60,267 bases of DNA from Confluentibacter flavum (lineage in GTDB: Bacteria; Bacteroidota; Bacteroidia; Flavobacteriales; Flavobacteriaceae). The stretch's first letter is position 1. Each line of letters opens with the position of its first letter. The notes beneath the pieces were generated by a model. The model ran no database searches, had not been told where the DNA came from, and was given only the letters and a program-made list of their open reading frames with translations. The position numbers and the translations under genes were made by a program. The DNA lies in NCBI RefSeq assembly GCF_002843175.1, contig NZ_PJEO01000024.1, positions 1 to 60,267 of the forward strand, written 5' to 3'. Positions 54,647 through 60,267 of this stretch are shown one piece after another.

Positions 54647-56318
54647 TTTTTTAAAATTCAAGGTCTGTATTTTATTAACTTTCGTTCTGCTTATCTCGTC
54701 TTGTGGTATTAAAAAATCAATTAATAATCGTCCCGATTTATCAAAATATAATTCGAATATTCCTAAAAAAATTGTTTTAAACGATTCCACAGCTCATACC
54801 GGCAATAACTTTATTACTAAAAATAAATATGGCTTATGGGAATTATATGTAGAAGGTGATCCTTTAGAAATTGGGTTAATAACTGGCAGCCTTACAAATA
54901 AACTTATGTATAAACAAGAACGTGTGTTTTTTGATAAAATCAATGAGCTCGTTCCTTCTGAAGGAAAACAGAAATTTTTGCGAAAATTTTTGTCATGGTA
55001 CAATCGCAAAATGTACCAATACATTACAAATGAATATAGGAGTGAAATTTATGGAGTGACTCGATATGCCTCCTCAGATTTTAATAGTATCGCAACACCC
55101 TACCTGCGCTCTTTATATTTACATGGGGCACACGATATTGGGCATGCACTTCAAGATCTGGCATTAGTTGGCTGTACCTCTTTTGCGGCATGGGGAAACA
55201 AAACAGAAGACGGCAAACTACTCATTGGTCGGAATTTTGATTTTTATGCTGGAGATGCTTTTGCTGAAAATAAAATTATTGCTTTTGTTAATCCAACTTC
55301 AGGCCATAATTTTATGTCCATAACTTGGGGAGGAATGATTGGCGTAGTTTCAGGAATGAATGACAAAGGTTTAACTGTGACCATAAATGCGGGAAAATCT
55401 AAAATACCTTTAGTTGCTAAAACCCCAATTTCTATGGTGGCAAGGGAAATTTTACAATATGCCTCAAATATTGAAGAAGCTGTGGATATTGCATCAAAAC
55501 GTGAAGTTTTTGTATCAGAATCTATTTTAATCGGAAGCGCAAAAGATAAAAAAGCTGTATTAATTGAAGTATCACCAAGTCATTTTGGCGTTTATGAGGT
55601 AGAAAATACAAATCTACTTATTTGTTCTAATCATTTTCAAAGTGAACCTTATAAAAATGATAGAAGAAACATAAAAACCATAGAAGAAAGCCATACACAA
55701 TATCGTTATGACAGAATGATAGAGCTATTATCTTCTGAAGAAAAAGTAAACCCCATTAAAGCGGTCGAAATTTTAAGAAATAAAAAAGGCCTGAATGATA
55801 AAATAATTGGTTTTGGCAACGAAAAAGCACTCAATCAGTTACTAGCTCATCATAGTATTGTTTTTCAACCTGAAGATTTAAAAGTTTGGGTCTCTACAAA
55901 TCCTTATCAATTAGGTGAATTTGTTGCATATGACTTAAATGATGTTTTTAAAAATAGGGAAGGAAATTCTTTAAACACATCACTTTCACAAAATGACATT
56001 ACTATAGCTAAGGATCCTTTTTTAGAAACCACGGACTATCTTAATTATGAAGAATATAGAATATTAGAAAGTCAAGTTGAACATGCTACTTTAGATAATA
56101 TTAAACTTAATGACAAAGATTTAGAATTACTTGTCAACTTGAATCCAGAGTATTGGAAAGCTTATAAATTGATAGGCGAATATTATTATGAACACAGACA
56201 GTATTCAAAAGCATTAAAATTCTTTGAAATGACATCTAAAAAAGAAATTCCAACCCTTCCAGACACTGAGTTTATATCCAAACGCATAAAAAAATCACGA
56301 CGAAAACTAAAACAATGA
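54639..56318 (+). CDS. C45-family acyltransferase/hydrolase lipoprotein with TPR-like tail
   Basis: 559-aa lipoprotein (lipobox LISSC, Cys22). The central Ntn-hydrolase domain resembles acyl-CoA:6-APA acyltransferase. The nucleophile would be Cys179 in LVGCTSFAAWG, exposed by self-cleavage before it, and GRNFDFYAG follows. A C-terminal helical region (about 495-555, YWKAYKLIGEYYYEHRQYSKALKFFE) is TPR-like. It could transfer the aryl-polyene acyl group to its partner in the periplasm or outer membrane. It overlaps neighbours by 8 and 4 bases. Confidence 0.82.
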   Translation: MNNFLKFKVCILLTFVLLISSCGIKKSINNRPDLSKYNSNIPKKIVLNDSTAHTGNNFITKNKYGLWELYVEGDPLEIGLITGSLTNKLMYKQERVFFDKINELVPSEGKQKFLRKFLSWYNRKMYQYITNEYRSEIYGVTRYASSDFNSIATPYLRSLYLHGAHDIGHALQDLALVGCTSFAAWGNKTEDGKLLIGRNFDFYAGDAFAENKIIAFVNPTSGHNFMSITWGGMIGVVSGMNDKGLTVTINAGKSKIPLVAKTPISMVAREILQYASNIEEAVDIASKREVFVSESILIGSAKDKKAVLIEVSPSHFGVYEVENTNLLICSNHFQSEPYKNDRRNIKTIEESHTQYRYDRMIELLSSEEKVNPIKAVEILRNKKGLNDKIIGFGNEKALNQLLAHHSIVFQPEDLKVWVSTNPYQLGEFVAYDLNDVFKNREGNSLNTSLSQNDITIAKDPFLETTDYLNYEEYRILESQVEHATLDNIKLNDKDLELLVNLNPEYWKAYKLIGEYYYEHRQYSKALKFFEMTSKKEIPTLPDTEFISKRIKKSRRKLKQ

Positions 56319-57616
56319 TTCAAGATATAGAGAAACAATCTATTATAAAAATAAAAGAATTCCAAGAGCAAAAACTCAAGGACGTTTTGCTTTATGTAAA
56401 ACAAAAATCACCTTTTTATAAGCGTTTATTTGATTATTATAATATTGATATAGCAGAAATTAAATTTATTGAAGATTTAATAAAGATACCACCAACCACT
56501 AAGAATGATTTGCAATTGTACAATGATGATTTTCTCTGTGTTCCCAAGCAAGATATTATAGATTATGTTATAACCTCTGGCACTTTAGGTGAACCAATAA
56601 CCTTTGCTTTAACAGACAGAGATTTGGACAGGTTGGCAAACAATGAAGCTATTTCTCTTGATTGTGCGGGTGTTTCAAAGCAAGATATTATACAAGTCAT
56701 GACCACTCTAGACAGACGGTTTATGGCAGGCATTGCTTATTTTTTAGGTGCTCGTCGTTTAGGATCAGGTATTATACGCACGGGAGCTGGTATTCCAGAA
56801 TTACAATGGGATTCTATATTAAACCATAAACCGACATATCTTATAGTAGTCCCATCGTTTTTACTAAAACTCATTGAGTTTGCCAATGTAAATGGTATTG
56901 ATATCAATAATTCTGGAATTAAAGGTGCTATCTGTATTGGAGAACCAATTAGGAATGATGATTTCTCATTAAATACCTTAGGACAAAAAATCAAAGACGC
57001 TTGGGATATTCAACTTTATTCTACGTATGCCTCTACCGAAATGAACACTGCTTTTACCGAATGTGAGCACCAAAACGGAGGGCATCATCATCCAGAGTTG
57101 ATTATTGTTGAAATTTTAAATGAAGATAATAGCCCAGTGAACAATGGAGAAATTGGTGAATTAACTATTACAACTTTAGGAATAGAAGCCATGCCTTTAA
57201 TAAGATTTAAAACAGGTGACATGCTTAGAACTCATGATGAGCCGTGTAAATGTGGCAGAACATCGTTGCGATTAGGCCCAGTAAAAGGTCGTAGAAAACA
57301 AATGATAAAGTACAAAGGGACGACACTGTTTCCTCCATCCATACAAAATGTCATGAACCATTTTAAAGATGTGGATAGTTTCATTATTGAAGTGTTTCAT
57401 AACGATGTTGGCACAGATGAAATTTTAATTAAGATTGCCACCCATTATGAAAGTCCAGAATTATTGCAACAAATAAAGGATCATTTTAGAGCAAAGCTAA
57501 GAGTCACGCCACACTTTGAATTTCATGAGAAAAATGATATTGATAAATTAAGATTCCCAAAGCTCAGTAGAAAGCCTATTGTATTTATCGATAAACGTAC
57601 TACAAACGGAATTTAG
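56315..57616 (+). CDS. Phenylacetate-CoA ligase-like adenylating enzyme
   Basis: 433-aa AMP-forming ligase of the PaaK group. The phosphate-binding loop is TSGTLGEP (near 88-95), and YSTYASTEMNTAFTEC, RFKTGDMLR and a Cys-containing loop (CKCGRTS) are typical of PaaK. It probably activates p-coumarate from the lyase to its CoA or ACP thioester. It is the last gene of the operon, starting inside the previous stop (ATGA). No hairpin terminator follows. Confidence 0.86.
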   Translation: MIQDIEKQSIIKIKEFQEQKLKDVLLYVKQKSPFYKRLFDYYNIDIAEIKFIEDLIKIPPTTKNDLQLYNDDFLCVPKQDIIDYVITSGTLGEPITFALTDRDLDRLANNEAISLDCAGVSKQDIIQVMTTLDRRFMAGIAYFLGARRLGSGIIRTGAGIPELQWDSILNHKPTYLIVVPSFLLKLIEFANVNGIDINNSGIKGAICIGEPIRNDDFSLNTLGQKIKDAWDIQLYSTYASTEMNTAFTECEHQNGGHHHPELIIVEILNEDNSPVNNGEIGELTITTLGIEAMPLIRFKTGDMLRTHDEPCKCGRTSLRLGPVKGRRKQMIKYKGTTLFPPSIQNVMNHFKDVDSFIIEVFHNDVGTDEILIKIATHYESPELLQQIKDHFRAKLRVTPHFEFHEKNDIDKLRFPKLSRKPIVFIDKRTTNGI

Positions 57617-57813
57617 TGTGTTAAAAAAATATAACAGCTAAAATTACAGCAAATAAGAATATAAAAAATCTATTCTAATTAAATCATGTATTTACTAAAT
57701 GTGTCACGTCCTGAAATATAGTTACTGGTAACTATATATCTGCAAAAACTCTAAAGTTATAAAAGAAATTGAGGTTTTTAACATTTTACTGAAATTTCTT
57801 CCGATAAAGCAAA
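57617..57813. other. Gap between pigment and mobilization genes
   Basis: 197 bp, no gene. It contains a perfect 10-bp palindrome with a 2-bp centre (57716-57737) and the phrase TGTCACGTCCTGAAATA just before it, which might be an old IS end. It is the 3' border of both convergent gene groups. Confidence 0.45.
57716..57737. repeat. Palindrome at the pigment/mobilization border
   Basis: ATATAGTTAC and GTAACTATAT separated by TG. A hairpin without a clear T run. Function unknown. Confidence 0.5.
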
Positions 57814-58128
57814 TTATTTAAAAAGTAGATAAGAGCTTAAAGTTACAGTAGCTATAATACAAATTATAAAAACCACCACCGCCCAAGTAGGATATATCTT
57901 GGCATTTTCAATTTTCTTATTAAAACAACTTTCAAAACGCTCCATACTATTTATGTGTGAAGCCATTTGTTTCTGATGCGACTCAATAATAGCTTTGTAT
58001 TCAACTAAATCCATTTTGACTTTGGTCGTATTTATTTTTTCACTGATTTTTTCCAGTCTTTCAACACCCTTGTTAAAGTCATGGAGCTCATTGACCAAAA
58101 GGGCGGTCAGTTCTTCAAGTTTTGTCAT
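57814..58128 (-). CDS. Small coiled-coil membrane protein of the mobilization module
   Basis: 104-aa protein with a charged, heptad-like helical region (about 1-75) and one C-terminal transmembrane segment (about 80-102, WAVVVFIICIIATVTLSSYLLF). Proteins of this shape often follow relaxase genes in Flavobacteriaceae mobilizable elements. It lies 15 bp downstream of the relaxase. No catalytic motif is visible and the role is unknown. Confidence 0.65.
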   Translation of the reverse strand: MTKLEELTALLVNELHDFNKGVERLEKISEKINTTKVKMDLVEYKAIIESHQKQMASHINSMERFESCFNKKIENAKIYPTWAVVVFIICIIATVTLSSYLLFK

Positions 58129-58143
58129 GATTGTTATGTTTAA

Positions 58144-59001
58144 TTAATATCCGATTCCTTTTTGGATTGCTTTTTTAATAATGAACTTGGTTATTTTCAG
58201 TGCGATGCTCGGTGTCAAGTCAACGACTTTACCAGCGAGTTTAATGCTTACATTGTTATCCTTTGAAATACCGGCACCTTGAATCCCAGACATCAGTTTC
58301 CCAATATTACCAAGCGACATATTGCGGTGTACCTCACTGCCCTTAAGGTTATGTCCATCAAACTCAAACTGAAAGCCCTGAAGCTTGTTTTGGTTGTTAA
58401 TGGTCGGGATGACCTTAACGCCATTGGTCTCCATCGCCTTGAGATAATCATCAAAGGATTTTGGCTGGAACTGTTTCATGGTCAGGTCATGCCGACGTTT
58501 TATTTCAGTACGGATTTCCATCAAATTGAATGCCTTTTCAAATTGTACCTGTTTGACCGTGGTCAGCTGCATACGTTCAGCCACCCTTTCAGCGGCCAAT
58601 TGGCTGCGCTTCCCAATAAAACTATCGTTATAGGCAACGCCCCTAAAATCAATACGGTTAGTGTATAAATGGATATGCTTATGCTCCTTGTCCTGATGTA
58701 CAAAGGCAATCGCTTGGCGTTCACCCAGGTTCATGTCCTTTATAAAACGTGCCGTGATTTCATTGAGTTCCTTTGTCCCCAAACGTTTGCCATCTTCAAT
58801 GGTCGGACTAATGACAAAGGAGAGGGTATTCTTGGTACAATGGTAGTTCAGGTCCTGGACCATTTTGAACTCCTTGGTTATTTCTGCAGGCGAATCCCCA
58901 TGCAGGAATTCCTTCAGTACGATCTGGGCATCCTTTTACTGGTTCCATCCGTAGGACATGGAAGCCCGGGTGTGTGATATGCTCTTTCCTTTTCCTATCA
59001 T
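58144..59001 (-). pseudogene. Relaxase/mobilization nuclease with in-frame stop
   Basis: A continuous frame from ATG 58999-59001 encodes the N-terminus MIGKGKSISHTRASMSYGWN, then Gln and a TAA at 58936-58938 where Glu is expected. It resumes as KDAQIVLKEFLHGDSPAEITKEFK and runs to 58144. The metal-binding motif VHQDKEHKHIHLYTNRID is intact. Translation from the next ATG (58863) would give 239 aa without the N-terminal tyrosine region, the likely DNA-nicking residue, so nicking should be lost. It starts inside the upstream mobC-like stop. A decayed relative lies at 35916-36236. Confidence 0.8.
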
Positions 59002-59525
59002 GGTTGAAACCTTTTAAGGTGCGCCTTGATGTCGTTCGCCAAGGCATGGACTTCTTCCATAAGCTTGGGATTCCGTTTTTTGAACATGTTCCCAATGGAC
59101 TTAAAGTTGTTATGGTACTTGATGAGCATTTTATAGAGTTCGATGTGTTCCTCCGTAAAACGTTCCGTGATTTCCTGTTCAAATAGGCTACGTCGTATAT
59201 ATTCACTTAATGTCAAACCGCTTCTGGCTGCTTTGATATTCAAAAGCTTCTTTTCATAAACGCTGCATCGAAACTTAACGAGGTCACCCTTCCCCTTAAA
59301 CACTCTTTTTTTTTCTTTGCGACCTTCGGGAGCAAACGAGAATGTGTCCACAGACACACATCTCGAATTCCTCCCCATGGACAGTTCCGTTTCCGATAGG
59401 TTCAGTACTACTTCCATGTCCAAGACTTCTAAATTATCCAGTGCTTCGGTCGGAATCTCTACCGTCCTCTGTTTTTGACCTTGGTTATCTTTTGGTGTAA
59501 AATCAAAGTTATTGTCATCCGCCAT
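58998..59525 (-). CDS. MobC-like relaxosome protein
   Basis: 175-aa protein with a disordered acidic N-terminal half and a ribbon-helix-helix/MobC-type C-terminal half (VKFRCSVYEKKLLNIKAARS, TLSEYIRRSLFE, GNMFKKRNPKLMEEVHALA). Such proteins bind oriT and assist the relaxase. Its stop overlaps the relaxase ATG (ATGA), and its ATG lies inside the primase end. ATG 59525 is chosen over the preceding GTG. Confidence 0.8.
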   Translation of the reverse strand: MADDNNFDFTPKDNQGQKQRTVEIPTEALDNLEVLDMEVVLNLSETELSMGRNSRCVSVDTFSFAPEGRKEKKRVFKGKGDLVKFRCSVYEKKLLNIKAARSGLTLSEYIRRSLFEQEITERFTEEHIELYKMLIKYHNNFKSIGNMFKKRNPKLMEEVHALANDIKAHLKRFQP

Positions 59526-60267
59526 CACACAAATAGTTGTTTAAGTCTTTATGGTTTTTATAGGTATTACTTTTATCAATAACCTTATAATTGGTTTCCA
59601 TAAAGTATTTAGTAGCTCCAGTTCCTGCCGTATCATTATCCAAATAAAGCAAGGTTTGCTCATAGTTATGCATATAGGGTTTCATGTCTTTTATAAAAGC
59701 AATGGAGTTCAGGACCATGATATCCGAAGTGTTCAACAGTAACGTTTCCAATGTGGCCAGTGACAACAGATCGAACATGCCTTCCAAAATAATCAGTTGA
59801 TTGCCGTTCCGTTTTATATGGGTGTAGGATTTGGGACTGCTACTGTTTTTAAAAATTCTGTTCCGAAGTTCCCAGCCACCTTTGCCGTTCTCCAATCCAA
59901 TGGCAAAAAACATAGATTCTTTATAGCTGTACCAAACTTCTTTACAATAGTGTTTTGCAACCGTGATTGGAATGCTCCTGGAGTTTAGATATTGAATTAG
60001 AGCCGGGTGTCTAATGTCATGAACCTTTACAATGCCAATACCTGTTTCATTTTCTTCTTTACTGAAAATCGTCAATTGGTTCAATGGTTCAATGGGCATC
60101 CCATCATTTAAAAATTCCAGAGCTTCACTTATGGAACATTTTAGAATCCTGCATACCAAATCAATCACGTTGCCCCCAATACCCCCGCCGTGGTCGTACC
60201 ATCGGTTCTTGGTTCTGGAGACCTTGAAAGAGGCTTGGGTTTCTGACCTGAAAGGACTCAGAAACCA
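59515..60267 (-). CDS. Toprim/CHC2-type DNA primase, 5' end outside window
   Basis: At least 251 aa, open to the right edge of the window. The N-terminal part seen reads SPFRSETQASFKV and NRWYDHGGGIGGNVIDLV, typical of the zinc-finger region of element-borne primases. A toprim domain follows, with the acidic residues in LIILEGMFDLLS and LLYLDNDTAG (about two thirds along). It would prime the complementary strand after transfer of a mobilizable element. It overlaps the mobC-like gene by 11 bases. The start codon is beyond 60267. Confidence 0.85.
   Translation of the reverse strand, partial: WFLSPFRSETQASFKVSRTKNRWYDHGGGIGGNVIDLVCRILKCSISEALEFLNDGMPIEPLNQLTIFSKEENETGIGIVKVHDIRHPALIQYLNSRSIPITVAKHYCKEVWYSYKESMFFAIGLENGKGGWELRNRIFKNSSSPKSYTHIKRNGNQLIILEGMFDLLSLATLETLLLNTSDIMVLNSIAFIKDMKPYMHNYEQTLLYLDNDTAGTGATKYFMETNYKVIDKSNTYKNHKDLNNYLCDGG

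Noticed and set aside
58808-59206. 132-aa minus-strand frame over the relaxase start
   Set aside because: It is out of frame with both the MobC-like and relaxase genes and has no family resemblance.

Overview
The window is AT-rich DNA from a member of the Bacteroidota, most likely a marine Flavobacteriaceae. Supporting signs are promoters with the Bacteroidota layout (TTG, 20-21 bp, TAnnTTTG), little Shine-Dalgarno signal, IS982 and IS1182 elements, GH29/GH115 polysaccharide enzymes, an HYC_CC_PP-type metal protein and a flexirubin/aryl-polyene-type pigment cluster. Nothing in the sequence names the species.

Layout. 1-1029: a complete IS982-type element whose left terminal repeat begins at base 1. 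It is inserted in the signal-peptide region of an alpha-L-fucosidase. 1059-7552: two GH29 fucosidases (one 5'-truncated, one lipoprotein), a tRNA-Arg(UCU) with its own promoter and terminator, and a convergent GH115 alpha-glucuronidase. 8101-14216: an NhaD-type antiporter, then a tight operon of an SDR oxidoreductase, mannonate dehydratase (uxuA) and lutABC. Glucuronate released by GH115 can be read as feeding fructuronate, mannonate and KDG, with the Lut complex oxidising L-lactate. 14412-17495: a hybrid histidine kinase with three PAS domains and two receivers. 17642-25960: a copper/silver efflux cluster (HYC_CC_PP protein, CusA-type RND pump, TolC, DUF305, CusB-type adaptor, HMA lipoprotein). 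26047-27782: an IS1182-family element with a doubly broken transposase.

27784-36450 looks like stacked insertions. A sulfite-reduction block (LysR regulator, 1-Cys peroxiredoxin, cysJ, cysI), visibly richer in G and C than its neighbours, lies between two sites that each combine a GCGGAG(A/C)AAGA core with a 12-bp-period direct repeat. A third site of the same design lies at 36347-36439. Between the second and third sites are an AlbA_2/HATPase protein and a decayed relaxase fragment.

36521-57616 is a pigment cluster of one divergent gene (a halogenase-like flavoprotein) and 20 tightly packed forward genes. It has a tyrosine-type ammonia lyase (p-coumarate starter), a PaaK-like CoA ligase, KS/KS/CLF proteins, an ACP, FabG, two dehydratases, a thioesterase, an O-methyltransferase, a lipid acyltransferase, LolA- and MMPL-type export proteins and several poorly understood accessory enzymes (JmjC-like cupin, C45 acyltransferase, NodB deacetylase, WG-repeat protein). 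The expected product is a possibly halogenated and methylated aryl-polyene. The resorcinol genes darA/darB that would make a true flexirubin are not in the window.

57814-60267 (minus strand) is a mobilization module: a small membrane protein, a relaxase with an in-frame stop near its N-terminus, a MobC-like protein and a toprim/CHC2-type primase running off the right edge. The pigment cluster therefore sits between mobile-element genes on both sides.
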